Below are positions 36,287 to 48,937 of a stretch of 64,000 nt of DNA, one piece after another (the first letter of the stretch is position 1; every line of letters begins with the position of its first letter). Both the position numbers and the translations under genes were made by a program. Source of the stretch: Bolinopsis microptera (Eukaryota > Ctenophora > Tentaculata > Lobata > Bolinopsidae); contig NC_087077.1 in the NCBI RefSeq assembly GCF_026151205.1, positions 6,596,483 to 6,660,482 of the forward strand, read 5' to 3'. The notes beneath the pieces were generated by a model that worked only from the letters and a program-made list of their open reading frames with translations, ran no database searches and was not told where the DNA came from.

Positions 36287-39200
36287 TCTTTGGCCAAATA
36301 AATATAGCAAAGATGTCAACTAACTCTGAGATGACACTTGACAAGTTTATCTACGAAAATGAGATACTCTTGATGGCGGTTCAAGAAACAAGCTCTTGGA
36401 CTCAATCAGACGGAAGTTTCCTTCATAAAAAGGTATTTCATAAAGCTGGGGACATAAATAAAGGGACAGCTGGGGTAGCACTCGTCATTGATCCTTCACT
36501 ACATCCAGAGTTGGTCTATGACCTTAACGTAGACGAAGTTGATGCGGTTTGGTGCCAAATAAAAGTTGAAGGAAAGAGATATTTGGTGGGATCAGTTTAT
36601 TGCAAACCTTGCAATAACTCTAATGATTCCATAAGAAAATTTGAAGGACTTCTTGCCCACATTGATAAAGCAAGAGAATATAAGGCTAAATATAAATTCA
36701 ACTCTCTTCTCACATATGGAGACTTTAATGCAAGACATCATGACTGGGGAGATCATGTTACCACGCAGCGAGGAAAGAAGCTTCTAGACTACGTTGAAAA
36801 GGAAACCCTAACTCTCTGCTCACCATACGACTGCACATTTGTCTGTACAAATGGAGGAAGTGTTATTGACTTAGTGTTAGCCGAAGGCCCCATCATCTCA
36901 AAGTTGGGAAATCAGTGGATGGATAAAGATGTTGAATTATTTTCAGGTGCCCCAAGAAGAGGTCACTATCCGGTGCTTCAAGAAATCTGCAGAGGGATCC
37001 CAAAATCAGACACTGTCCCCAGAGTGTGTATGGACTGGAAAAATGCAGACTGGAAAATATGGACAAATGCAATGGAGACCAACTGTCAACATCTTCGTTC
37101 GGCCCCAGAGTTATTAAACCGAGGGGATCAGCTATGGCAGCAGTTATTACATAAAATACAGGAGGCTAACCGAATGTTCATCCCTCAGAAGACAGTATCC
37201 ATTCATTCAAAACCATATTGGTGTCCTGCACTTACAACTCTATCTAATGAAGCTCTAGAAGCGAAAGAAAGATTTAAGCAAAGATCAACTCCCAGAAACA
37301 AGGCCACACTCACTGAAAGCACTGAATCATTCAAGAAAGCGCTGATTAAAGAAAAGAATGAATGGATTCGTGACAGAGTTGAAACACTTAACACCAAAGA
37401 CTGCACTCAATTCTGGAGAAAATATAAACGAGTTTTTGGGGCCAAAACTGACAATTTTATCTGCAACCTCAAAGACTGTGACTTGCTGGTCACATCTGAA
37501 AAAGATAAGGAGGAATTGTTATTTAATACTTTCTTCACAGGAAAACACCTTCAAAACCAACCCAATGACCGAGAGCACGACATGCATGTAAATAACGAGT
37601 TCAGTAAATTACAGAATGTTAGCAGCAAATCTGCAAGTAGTTACAATGAAGATGATCCGCTGAACAACCCTATTTCTATGGACGAGATAAAAGCAGCTAT
37701 AGAAAGGCAAGAAACAAATGACAAATCATGTGATGCAGACAATATTCACCCTACCATCCTCAAACATATGAAAACAAATTGTCTTCACGTCTTGCAGATT
37801 ATATTTAACTGGTGTATGAGCACAGGAAAATGGCTGTGGAAAACTTCAGATGTAACATTCCTAAGGAAAGAAGGAAAATCCAGCTACATGTTACCTGGTG
37901 CTTATAGACCGATTTCCATATCATCCTACTTTGGAAAGATTTGTGAAAGAGTGCTAGATAAAAGATTGAGACTCTTCCTGGACATTGAAGGAACTCTTGA
38001 TGAAGATCAAGAAGGTTTCATTGGAGGGAGATCAACAACGCGATATCTTTTCAGAATGCTGGCTAACCTTGAGGAAGTTAAAAGACAGAAGCTGGCATGT
38101 ATAGTGCTTTTCCTGGACTTCGAAAAGGCATTTGATAGTGTTCATCTCCCATCACTATGTGTCAAACTATCAACTCTCGGTATTCAAGGAAATATTCTTA
38201 ACGTGCTGAGAAATTTCCTGTTCAACCGGACGATATGTCTAAAAGTGAACAACTATAAAGGAGAAAAAAGAAAATGTACAATATTTGGATTACCTCAGGG
38301 GGCTGTACTATCACCTCTCCTCTTCATCCTATACATAGCAGACATGACACACAACACCCCGGAAGAAGTAAAAAGATATCTAAGCTGCTACAAATTTGCT
38401 GATGACGGTACACTTATGATTTCCTTCGAGAACATCTCCGGATGCCATGAAAAAATGCAGATGGTTTGTGACCACCTCAGCAAGTGGTGCATCAAGAACA
38501 AGCTAGTAGTGAACTGTGATACGAATAAAACGGAGGCCATAATCTTGAAAACTGCAGCTTATACTGAAGAACAGAAACCTGCAGAATTATGTATTAATGG
38601 GAAAAGCATCAACTACGTCCAAAGCACAAAGGTCCTTGGGGTAATAGTAGATGAAGACCTCAATTTCAAGAAACATGCGTCTCAAAAACTTAAAGAATGC
38701 AAAAGAAAGTGGGGATTAATAACAAAATCAACTAACCGCAACTACGGTCTAAACGTTTACAGCCTCACTCTCCTCCTTAAAACAATGGTCCTCACTAAAC
38801 TGTTCTACGCAGCACCTATTTGGCTTCACAAGTGTCTCAATCAATTTAAAAGCTTCTGGAATAAAATCATTCTAAAAATATCTGGATCAGTCCTGAATCC
38901 ACAAAGGGAATTAACCGAACTTGCTCTCCACCTCCCACCACTGGATGTGCAACTCGAAGCTCTTTCGGTTAAATTCATGTGCAAAGTACTCACACAAGGT
39001 GACAATCTCTCAGCTACACTCTACCAAGTTGACGAAAGCAGAATACCAAGCTTTCATGTCTTAACAATGTCACTGAAAAAGTACTTCCTTTGGAAAGAAA
39101 ATAAGTCACACGGAACCAGAATGATAGACCTAACGCAGCAACATTTCAAGGATCTGGCCTATTACACTCAGGCAGACATAATGAGCTACAAAAATAAGAT

Positions 39201-39666
39201 CTGGATTGACAGCATCGAAACAAATCTGCAATGCAGAACTGTCAGTAACAACAAGGAGACCAAGATACTTGGTGTGATCACAAAGATCAAAAACAGTGGG
39301 CTGCTCCTAGACAAAAACAACTTCTTATTCGGGCACAACACGAGTAAAAATCTGGACAGCCGAATAATGGACTACATTCACGGCAGCTCACCACTCTTTG
39401 CGAATATCCAAAAGATCATGGGTGGTGACAGTGGTGAGGCCTGTCGTTTCTGCAACAGCTTCGATGATTCTCCTGTACACCAGCTCCTATTGTGTCTGGA
39501 GGTGCAAGACACCAGTTACCTGCAGCTAAAAGAAGAGCTGGGTGGGGCTGACTCACATTCCTATCTAGATGAAGTGTTAACAAAAAGCAGCACACAAAAA
39601 GCATTCATTAGAAGAGTCGAATTTCTTTGGGGACAAAATGATGCTCTCCAGGATTTATCCAACTAA
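36283..39666 (+). CDS. LINE ORF2: endonuclease-reverse transcriptase
   Basis: 1127 residues, no internal stop. Residues 1-240 form an apurinic/apyrimidinic-type endonuclease (QINIAK, VQETS, YGDFNARHHDWGD, SVIDLVLA, RRGHYPVL). The reverse transcriptase covers about 500-770: YRPISISS, FLDFEKAFDSV, LPQGAVLSPLLF and the catalytic FADDGT near 704. A CCHC motif (CRFC...H-x4-C) near 1053-1070 is typical of the C-terminus in Jockey/CR1-like elements. These proteins nick the target and prime reverse transcription on it. All key residues seem present, so the copy may be, or recently was, active. Confidence 0.95.
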   Translation: MIFGQINIAKMSTNSEMTLDKFIYENEILLMAVQETSSWTQSDGSFLHKKVFHKAGDINKGTAGVALVIDPSLHPELVYDLNVDEVDAVWCQIKVEGKRYLVGSVYCKPCNNSNDSIRKFEGLLAHIDKAREYKAKYKFNSLLTYGDFNARHHDWGDHVTTQRGKKLLDYVEKETLTLCSPYDCTFVCTNGGSVIDLVLAEGPIISKLGNQWMDKDVELFSGAPRRGHYPVLQEICRGIPKSDTVPRVCMDWKNADWKIWTNAMETNCQHLRSAPELLNRGDQLWQQLLHKIQEANRMFIPQKTVSIHSKPYWCPALTTLSNEALEAKERFKQRSTPRNKATLTESTESFKKALIKEKNEWIRDRVETLNTKDCTQFWRKYKRVFGAKTDNFICNLKDCDLLVTSEKDKEELLFNTFFTGKHLQNQPNDREHDMHVNNEFSKLQNVSSKSASSYNEDDPLNNPISMDEIKAAIERQETNDKSCDADNIHPTILKHMKTNCLHVLQIIFNWCMSTGKWLWKTSDVTFLRKEGKSSYMLPGAYRPISISSYFGKICERVLDKRLRLFLDIEGTLDEDQEGFIGGRSTTRYLFRMLANLEEVKRQKLACIVLFLDFEKAFDSVHLPSLCVKLSTLGIQGNILNVLRNFLFNRTICLKVNNYKGEKRKCTIFGLPQGAVLSPLLFILYIADMTHNTPEEVKRYLSCYKFADDGTLMISFENISGCHEKMQMVCDHLSKWCIKNKLVVNCDTNKTEAIILKTAAYTEEQKPAELCINGKSINYVQSTKVLGVIVDEDLNFKKHASQKLKECKRKWGLITKSTNRNYGLNVYSLTLLLKTMVLTKLFYAAPIWLHKCLNQFKSFWNKIILKISGSVLNPQRELTELALHLPPLDVQLEALSVKFMCKVLTQGDNLSATLYQVDESRIPSFHVLTMSLKKYFLWKENKSHGTRMIDLTQQHFKDLAYYTQADIMSYKNKIWIDSIETNLQCRTVSNNKETKILGVITKIKNSGLLLDKNNFLFGHNTSKNLDSRIMDYIHGSSPLFANIQKIMGGDSGEACRFCNSFDDSPVHQLLLCLEVQDTSYLQLKEELGGADSHSYLDEVLTKSSTQKAFIRRVEFLWGQNDALQDLSN

Positions 39667-39956
39667 ACTAGAAAGATCATAAAATAAAGACTCTGCAAAC
39701 ATCTCAGAGAAATAACACCACCGTAAAGATTAAAGAGGGAGGATCCTGGACCCCGAAATCCACCACTTTTCTGTACTTTCAGAGGTACCAATGTGGCAGG
39801 AAACCAGGGCTCATGCTGCCGCTGAGCTAAAGCAGTAGAGGGGATGGCGGCTTCTCTAGGATCTAACACGTCCTGAAGCAGACCAACACTATGTCCCAAC
39901 GCACTGGTGTTGGGATGTCTGCCCCCGGTGCCTGTCCGGGTCAATAAAGCAGTCAA

Positions 39957-42900
39957 GCATCATGTATGTTATGTTGAGCATTCTCAACCAACAAATGTGG
40001 GAACTCCCACAAAACACCAAAACAGATCTAAAGAGACACTTAACAACATTGGAAAAATAGACTGCAATTTGTTTATATAATTTAAAAAGCGTATATTATT
40101 GCCCACGTTAAGGGGCCTGTTAATAATTTATTAAATTATTAGCTATTTTAGATTTAATAATAATAATAATACTCGGGTATTATTTGGTGATATTTCAGTG
40201 CAGTAGTTTTAGTTAGTTATAGTTAGTTTATAATAGTGAGAATATGGTACATGGTCTAGGGAGGTTAGTGAAAGAGGTTAGATGAGTGAATTATACAATT
40301 GATCTGCTTGTTAGGTGCATCTGCCTTATTTAGTCACGTTATATTTTACAGTTTTTATCGCCTGTTTTCTGAACAGTTTCTTGTTCCACCTCCGTCTAAG
40401 GCAAAGATGCACACTCTCATTAATTTAAGTATCATTTACAGCTGTGCATAAGGGTTAAATTTAAATTATTTAACCTTTTGGTGGTGTATAAAAATAACAT
40501 TAATTTATTATTATTATTATTATTTATTATCACCAATTATTTCAGTTTAATTTATTATGATTCCGTGTTTTATTTTGTAATAACATCCCCATTTTTAGGT
40601 ATAAATAGGTTAGGTAACACTTTACGTTTAAAATGTATAATGCATGTAGTAATTATAATCGAAGATATTCAATTTCATATTAAATTATTATTGCATATTG
40701 ATGTTCATAATTTTTTAGTGTGTATCGGGGCAAAATTTTTTTAGCTGTATGCATATTAAAATTATTTATTGGAATTTAAGTTTTTAATTTTGCTATTGAT
40801 TTTAGGATGAAGTCCTCACTTCGCGTGCCGCGCGCGTTATTGGCATGCTTGCTTCGCTTTGATGTTTGAATATTGAAATTAAATTGTTTTCATGATAGCT
40901 GAGCTTTACGATCAGCTGGAACTAATAAGTAATTGGCATCGTCATTCGTTATATTGATTAATAATTCAATCATCATTATATAAACAAATTATTTTAAAAT
41001 TTTCATCATCAATAACATCATCATTCACATAGCCATGTGTCTACGCGTACTCAGTACTGCGTGACGCGCTTGTGTTGGCGGTCGCGCGCTACTGCAAGCA
41101 AAAGTGCTTTGGTTATAAATGTAAAGCAAACATCATCATATGACACATATTTGCACAATTTATTTCTTTTATTTGTAACCGGTAAGGCTAGTGTTACGAA
41201 ATATCACGAAATAGCGTGTACCGGGTTAGTTTTATTGTTGACGGATGTTACTCGACTAAATTTCTTCGAAGTAGCGCGCGCCGCTTTCTTCTCGATGGCA
41301 AGTGCTACGAAGTAGCACGCGCCGGGCCAGATCATTAACAATGGTCAAGTTTTATTGACAAAGGACAAATTTCATCGCAGTGCCTTAAATTAAAAGTAAT
41401 TTTAATTGATTCCCCGCTTAATTTTGGACGCTGAACGCTAAGCGCTTAGTCTAGTGCATGGAATTAATCAAATTATAACCATATTTCATACGTATCAAAT
41501 TAAATGTGCTTTTGCTTTGACGTAAAAATATAATTTGCGCCAACAGCCAACTTTTAAATGTTAAAAGTATAGCTAAAAACTACATGTTTTCAATGAATTT
41601 ATGTTAGGTGCATGAATTGTATTTCCACCAAAAGCACACTTCTTAATAAAAATTGCGCTTCCTAATATAAATTGCGCGCAATGCAGTAATATAAGTAACT
41701 TGTTTCAAACTTCTTGAATCGAGATTAAATATTAAATTTAATTTCTTTTGAAATTTATTCAAAATCAAAAATATGCACTTATAAGTGATAAGGAATAAAT
41801 AAGCAGCTTTTGTCGATGTGCCTCGAAAATGATCTTATAAACGATTCCCCCTTCAATTTGGGTCTGTACACACGTCACCACACGTACAGTAAGTTATAAA
41901 CATATTTCATAAATATTAACAATTAAACTGAATTAACTGAATGTGCTTTCGGTGGAGATTTAGCGCGCGCTTTTATCATTTATGCTATTTACATATTTGG
42001 ATAACTTTAGGTATGCACCAAATTTATCAAAATCGGAATCAGTAAATTTTGCACCAACTCATGTAACAATTTGTCATACGTTGTATGACCCGCCGCGCAC
42101 GAGTACGCGGCTCCCCTGTATCGTAGAAACTCTACGATAGTGAAGCGACAGTGCACTGCAGTGGGGGGTCACCACTTGTAGCGCGATGCGTTACTGTGCC
42201 GCACCGCGCACTCAATGAGGCTTCTCACAGCGATCGGCGAGATGCGCTACTGTACCGCGCCGAACTGCCATGAATTGACATCGTCAATTAAGGTGACCAC
42301 GTTATACAAGTAACAATGGCGTTTATTACCAACTACACGGACTATTACGTATACTAAAAATTCTATCATCTATTCTGCCAAAATTTAAAGGCCCCATTTA
42401 AAAATTAATTTGAAGCGGATTTGGCGGCCAAATTTTGAAAAATGCCCGGCAAATTTCAGAATTTGGCCGACAAATTTTTTTAAAGGCCTAACTTAAAATT
42501 ACATATTAAAACTTAAGGTCGAGATTCGATTCTACGTTGATTCTGAAAATTTCATGTAAAAATATTGAAACCCTATTGAGTTCTATTGTTTCGAACGAAA
42601 TCAGTTTTGCAAATATCGCAAACTGACATATGGTGTATGGGCGATTTTGTTAATTTTTTTGCGATTACAGATTATTTGAACATAGAATCCACAGTTCGGT
42701 AGATACTGAGCTGATAATCATAGAGAATGTGTAGTATAGGCTTACCTTCCATATAAAGTTGGTTTCATTCAAAAATATTGATATTTGACTAATTTATGGA
42801 CCAAAATCGATCAAATTTGGTGCGTATGCCCAAATATGGTCATATGGTTTTTGGCTCATAACTCAGTCATTTTCTGTCCAATCTTTATGAAAATTCATAT

Positions 42901-45202
42901 ACGAGTTCAGGGGACCACTACTACTAGTACAGAAGTAGAGTCCAGGACCACCTCAAAAGTGTGGTCACCGGTCCTAGTTTGTTGGTCAACTGCTATCTCG
43001 AAACCAAGTTTCACAAAAAAATCAGGATGAACCCCCCTTAATATATCATACTGTTGTGTTCAACGGTTTATTTGGTTATCAAACCTGTTATAGCAGGAAG
43101 CAAGACTTTTGATCGTTCTATCATGAGCGTGAAGTATTGGTCAGTTCAAGTAAGGTTACTCATGTGAATGCCTGATGTTTTACCCAGCTTTTACCCAACT
43201 CAACTGAACTAGCGTTTTGGTGTGTGCAAAAGCTTTCAGGCACGCACATTCCCTGCCACGTTAGTTACCTGTCCCTTCAAAATCAAACTAACAGTCAAGG
43301 ACAAAAAATCATACACCAAATGAGCATTTTATTTTTATAAATTGTTTTACATCTCTTTATTCTGTAAAATGTGCTAAAAATTAAATTTCTTGTTTCATTG
43401 AAATTTCTTGTTTCATTGTAATGCTGGTATTGCTGGTCTATGTAATGGAAGCTGGTCTATGGGTTGCTTCTCTCAAATAATGTCCTATTAAGCCACTGAT
43501 TCACTCAATTCTCAACACTTCCAAGGCGAGTACTCTCGATCCACTTAGTTCACATGCCTTGGAAATTTAAATCACAGTATTTACAATGGTCTTAGTTCCT
43601 AATACTCGCCAAAGATGGTACCTCTCTAGTTAATTGTAGGAGATTAAGAAGAGAAAGCTTAACAACAATTTACGTGGCTGCATTTTGTTTTGATTTTAGT
43701 AGGTCCTATTATTTATCCCTATTGTCTTAAGAGAACTCTCCTTAAATTATTTTGATGCAGTCACACAGATAATAGAATTATTATTATTATTATTTCTCAT
43801 GTTCTACTAACACTCATTCGAGGAATACATCAAATCAAATAACCAATAGAATCAACCTGACTTTGTAAACTCATCCTGCAACTCAATCAAAATAAGGCTA
43901 TACCGATCTCTACTGGATGCCTAAAGCAGGTTCGGTAAGCACAAGGATCATTTTGACTGTTTCGGGCTGTCCTAACATGAATAATGAATTAAAGCTCGAA
44001 GAACGATATTAACATGTACAAGCTATGCAACTGTTCTTGTACTGCACGAAACGTATTATATGGTAAAAGCGTGCTGCAGCTCCTCACTACTGCAACATTT
44101 TGGCGGGTAGCGTGCACGTACGATTACTCTCAATCAAATCTGAACCCTCAAGTTCTCTTTGAGGCAGTGACTGTGATTACTAAAATTATCCATCCATTAT
44201 CCATCCATAATAGTGATTTACAATCTGACAGCTAAAGCTTGTGTCTCAGTGTCCACTCAAGCGGTATTTGGTAACTAAACTGTGGTGTCTTGCATCTACT
44301 AGATCGGACTCCTCTGATATTATTTGATACATGTATGAGCGTGGCTGAAATGGAAACAATATGACTTGAGAGGCATGACTGGTTACAGATACTGGGGATG
44401 GGGATCACATGAACCTCTCAATACTGGGTTTTTTTCTACACCGTACTCTTTTCCTTTTCTCCTAGATCACTGGTATATAGAGAAAAGACAATTTTTTTTG
44501 AGAAAAGACAAAAGACATAGCGGTTTGACTGTACCAAGTGTTCCCACTTGGATCTGTTTGGGATCTGGCTCAGTGGCGTAACGCAGGACCCCGCTGTGCA
44601 GGGGGTGGGGGGAGTGGGGCCATCTTAAGGAGGCCCCAAATTGTCCTTTGAATGTGGGACAATCTAATTTGTCCAATTTTAGGGAGGGGCGCCAAAAGGG
44701 GGAGGGGCACCAACATGAACAGTGGGGCGCTTTTTCAGCGGGTCGGCGCCAAAAGGCAATGTTATGCCACTGACTGGGAGGTTACAAATTTGGAGAAAGA
44801 AACCACTGTGGGATAATAAAGGTTGACAAGCTCGAACAAGTATTGTCGCTTGCACCTCACATAACAATAGCACCTAGAGGATGGATCAGTTCATTCTCCG
44901 GTCACATCATTACACACACACACACAAGTTTACTAATACCTAACTGATTTATTACAAGTCTTAATCTGATGTATAGGATGAGGGAAAAACAATTTTCTAA
45001 GGACTGCTACTCTCTCTCAGAGGATCTGCTACTTTCTTTTGGTGTCAGTTTCAGAAGTACCACAAACAGTCATCAAAACACGGTTTTTAAAAATGCCTAT
45101 TTGGCAAAATGAAGCTTTAGCACAATTTGGAAAAGAACACATATTATTTAAAAGGCAGCAAACATTTACATCAGTGTAACATTTCTACACTGTCTCTGAA
45201 TG
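39957..45202. other. Long stretch without a supported gene
   Basis: AT-rich, with GC-rich islands at 41020-41330 and 42090-42330; the latter resembles 9120-9430. Several CACGCGCC / AAGTAGC words repeat in 41200-41330. 44570-44770 has a G-rich, SINE-like patch (GGCGCCAAAAGG...). No exon chain or long frame is convincing. A possible poly(A) signal of the receptor gene (minus strand) is near 44947-44952. Confidence 0.4.
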
Positions 45203-46150
45203 TCATGTTGCTAAGGAAAATAATAATTTATCTCGTATGAATGAAATCACATGCATTACCTCATTTTTCCATTTCAAAATGAAAAGCCTCATATCTTCAA
45301 TTCTAGAAAAATATATTATAGCATTAGTTATTGCATTGAGTGCAAAGAAATGTGTAGAAAAGAATTGCTCCAATATGTGATTTGATGATACAGTTTTAAA
45401 ACAAAAGTTACAAAAGAGAGATAGAGAATGTTGACTCAGGACAACACACAGTGGAAAGTAGAAAATAGCATACGCTAAAGTAAGTAGTATTACTGTTACT
45501 GTAGCTCTTCTCTTCCGTATATGACTCTGTATGTCCGAATGATCGGAAACTTGCCTCTGCAATATGATAACAGAGATAAAGCAACTTGTAACTATAGGCA
45601 GAGCTGGTAATATGAACTGCAAAACCACAGTAACAAAATACACAGTCTTGAAGCTTGCAGATGTGACATCAAACACGTTGGCAAGTTGCCAAACACACAT
45701 AATGCTTGTCTCATTGTAGTAATACCCTTTATTGTACAAGAACGGTAGAAAGCTTTGTGCGATTAATAGAACGAGGTACCAGACTAACAGGTTGACAATA
45801 ACTCCCTTATTGATAGGGTGTAGCGGTCTCGTGTGGGACAGGGTTCGGGAGATACTGATGATACCAATTATGTAAACCGACATTCTAATAGATATTGACC
45901 ATGCTATTCCCCAGAGAGTACAATATATCTCACTCCCAAACCAGCCTTGAGGATTTGTATCATGTTTGAGACTTGATACCCCCACTGCCATCACCATGAG
46001 ACACACAAGTAAGTCTGAGGTGTTGAAACCAATGTAAAGAATCGTGCTCACTGACAAGTTCTTCCTGGAAATGAAGTAGCTGAGTGTCAAAAAGCTCAAG
46101 ATTGTTCCCACTATTGATTCAGTGATTCCCAAAACTCCAAACCATAACAT
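45203..46150 (-). CDS. Rhodopsin-like (class A) G-protein-coupled receptor
   Basis: 315 residues in one exon. Seven hydrophobic segments lie near 5-28, 37-60, 78-101, 115-137, 166-192, 215-238 and 264-287. TM2 has the SDLLVCLM motif (class A LAxxD position). A Cys at the top of TM3 (YCTLWG) and one in the second extracellular loop (MCVWQ) can form the usual disulfide. The DRY position is degenerate (ISISRTL), TM6 keeps FYFPLC and the TM7 NPxxY position is NAIIYF. The N-terminus before TM1 is very short and no signal peptide is visible. Ligand unknown. Single-exon, divergent class A receptors are common in cnidarian expansions. It could also be a recent retrocopy or a non-functional member, given the weak DRY and NPxxY. 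Confidence 0.85.
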   Translation of the reverse strand: MLWFGVLGITESIVGTILSFLTLSYFISRKNLSVSTILYIGFNTSDLLVCLMVMAVGVSSLKHDTNPQGWFGSEIYCTLWGIAWSISIRMSVYIIGIISISRTLSHTRPLHPINKGVIVNLLVWYLVLLIAQSFLPFLYNKGYYYNETSIMCVWQLANVFDVTSASFKTVYFVTVVLQFILPALPIVTSCFISVIILQRQVSDHSDIQSHIRKRRATVTVILLTLAYAIFYFPLCVVLSQHSLSLFCNFCFKTVSSNHILEQFFSTHFFALNAITNAIIYFSRIEDMRLFILKWKNEVMHVISFIRDKLLFSLAT

Positions 46151-46869
46151 CGTCCACGCAGTTTGTGTTTCTCCTGCTAATAGAATTCAAGTGATTCTGG
46201 TGTTTTTCTATCAGAGCAAAAACGAAATGATAAATGCAGTCCGCAAAGATACAAAAAAATAATAGAGTTTAAGCTTTGTATTGAAAAATTCCTCGATAAA
46301 TTTATAAAACAAGACCAGTGACGGTAGGAAAACATCTGGCGGAACGTTATTAAATAATACCCGAGAGGGTTAATATCGGATCTATACAATAGCAGCAGAT
46401 GGTCAATGATATGATATCCTATCGTAAAATTACAACATGCAAGTTGACAAGAATATCTAGTTTAAGTGCTATTCTAGGTGTTAGAACCTAAACAGCTAAT
46501 GAATATTAACTTCCACTAAGACATTAATACTAACACTGATCAAGAAAGTCAGATACCTCTAGTTTAAACGGGTGGTATTGGAAGGAGTTGCTAAACAGAA
46601 CTTGTTGAAGTGAACGATCTAATTATCTGTCATCTGTTCAATGTGACGAAATCTCCGTTACTAGTTCCTGACCAATCTTCATTGTAGCAGCTATGTAATG
46701 TAAATACATTGTAGTAATTTCCTTAGACCGTGAACGGCTGGAATTGTCTAGAGTAATTGAGCAGGCTATGTAGCTATGGATATATTGCCAGGTTGATGTG
46801 AGTCGTATGTTTTCCGTAGTCTTGTTGTTTACTTTTTATAATCCTATCAAATACCTATCATGAATCAAA

Positions 46870-47005
46870 AACGACTGTATCGTCCTGTAGATGCGAGCTT
46901 GCTCAATAAAGCACAACATCTCACTTGAAGCTACTAACGACTGTATATAGTATATTATATCGTCCTTGCTCAATAAAGCACAACATCTCACTTGAAGCTG
47001 CGCTA
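46870..47005. repeat. Two copies of a ~50-bp repeat
   Basis: CTTGCTCAATAAAGCACAAC and the following CATCTCACTTGAAGCT occur at about 46899 and 46963, each preceded by a CGACTGTAT...CGTC segment. Confidence 0.85.
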
Positions 47006-47975
47006 CAACAGGCTCTGAGTAATGGTCGAGTAGCGAAGTTATCTAGCAGCGGTGAAACATGAGCTGATAAACACACAGCTATTCATACACCCTTTCAGGT
47101 TAACTTATTATATCATTTCCATGTTAAGTGAACCTACACTATTACACTATTACTAGCTGTAGAATCTATAGTGAATAATGGTGTAGATGTGACGTAGTCA
47201 ACTCCAACGACTGTATTATGTATGATTTGTAAAACAAATATAAAATGTGATTATGTGTGATTTGTTCACGTGTTTCTGTATTTCCTGATTTATTTAATTG
47301 ATTCATACCAGTCTGGTGTGGAATAGTAACAATCATGTTTATAACTACAGCCACTATATTATACACTATATAGTATTATATATATACACTATGTCATCAG
47401 CCATTATCGCTGTTCAGACTGTGAGCCAATTTTTATTTTGTCGGGCTAAAATTTAATTTAGATTATCTAAAAATGATCAACGATTCTTTGCCAATGGATA
47501 ACGAATAAAGCAATATTATATTTTGTTTTACCAATTCTTTTGACTAAATCTTCCAAATGTCGTTTGTGTAGTTTTTAATTCAGCAAAGCCAGCCTTCAAT
47601 AATCCATATTCTCACTGCATAATACATGTAACAGTCTGTCAAATATTGGCCAATAATTAATATCCATAATTCAAAAGGCTTCTCTGTGCCTGTCCAAGCC
47701 TGCCACCTAGTATTTTAGGGGCAATTAGCCTGAAATTGTCACAGAAGCCGCTACAATAGCCGCTACATGGTTAGGTGTATTACATGACACCCCTTCTAAT
47801 TCTAACACGCTTACTTCCCTGTTATTCGTCCTTCTTCCTTATACTTTTACACGTGCAGGCTTACTGTTAGTTTGTTGTGTATTTTTGCAGTACTTTGATT
47901 TGGCCGATGCATTCTTTTTGCTATTTACGAATTTATTGATAACAATTAATGACCAATTGACCTATACATAATATA

Positions 47976-48512
47976 CAGACTGTCCCAAAAAAAAAGGTGT
48001 CCAAGTGGTAAATTTTAATAACTGTATAGCTGAGGTGAGTTAGTAACACTAGTTAGTAACACTAGTTAGTAACACTAGTTAGTAACACTAGTTAGTAACA
48101 CTAGTTAGTAACACTAGTTAGTAACACTAGTTAGTAACACTAGTTAGTAACACTAGTTAGTAACACTAGTTAGTAACACTAGTTAGTAACACTAGTTAGT
48201 AACACTAGTTAGTAACACTAGTTAGTAACACTAGTTAGTAACACTAGTTAGTAACACTAGTTAGTAACACTAGTTAGTAACACTAGTTAGTAACACTAGT
48301 TAGTAACACTAGTTAGTAACACTAGTTAGTAACACTAGTTAGTAACACTAGTTAGTAACACTAGTTAGTAACACTAGTTAGTAACACTAGTTAGTAACAC
48401 TAGTTAGTAACACTAGTTAGTAACACTAGTTAGTAACACTAGTTAGTAACACTAGTTAGTAACACTAGTTAGTAACACTAGTCACTTAGCCTCCTTTTTA
48501 CGGGACACCCAG
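47976..48512. mobile_element. Mariner-like MITE containing a satellite
   Basis: Left end CAGACTGTCCCAAAAA and right end (inverse) CTGGGTGTCCCGTAAAAA share about 25 diverged bases of inverted repeat, including AAGTG further in. TA lies on both sides (47974-47975 and 48513-48514). Ends of this kind (CAGGNTGTCCC) and TA duplications are known from Tc1/mariner MITEs. Almost all of the inside is a 13-bp array. Confidence 0.7.
48038..48482. repeat. 13-bp satellite, about 34 perfect copies
   Basis: Unit AGTTAGTAACACT repeated without any variant that I can see. Such uniformity means recent expansion. It lies inside the MITE at 47976-48512. Confidence 0.97.
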
Positions 48513-48937
48513 TATATTATATAGTATGCATTTAATGTAATTATGCCAGATCTGGATAAAGTTTTTTAATCAAATCAAATCATCGATGCAAAACGCCATC
48601 GTACAAGGTTTTAAAGTCAGATGAATAATAATCTACATTTATATCCTTGTATTAATAAGCAGTTCGTTTGTTATTTTCGAATGAAAAACATAATTCGAGG
48701 ATATATCCTGCTTATTTCAACATTATTTCTGCTTTGAATAATTTTGTACTGACTTGTCCCTTACATATTATTAATTTCAGTAGCTTGCATTTCTTACCGC
48801 TTTTTCCTTTTACCGCATAGTTTCGCTACTATTTTCATTGATAGTAAATATTACGTGCTATTTTAATTAATGGTAAATAACGTCACAACTAAAACTAAAA
48901 GAACAGAATATAAAAAGATTACAAACTTAACCCATTT

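Larger units (their letters stand above)
32750..39956 (+). mobile_element. Non-LTR retrotransposon, apparently intact frames
   Basis: Contains ORF1 (33431-36286) and ORF2 (36283-39666) plus flanking leader and tail. The gene order, the apurinic-type endonuclease and the reverse transcriptase define a LINE of the Jockey/CR1/I assemblage. A candidate poly(A) signal AATAAAG is near 39942. The exact 5' and 3' limits and any target duplication could not be fixed by eye; the limits given are approximate. Confidence 0.7.
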
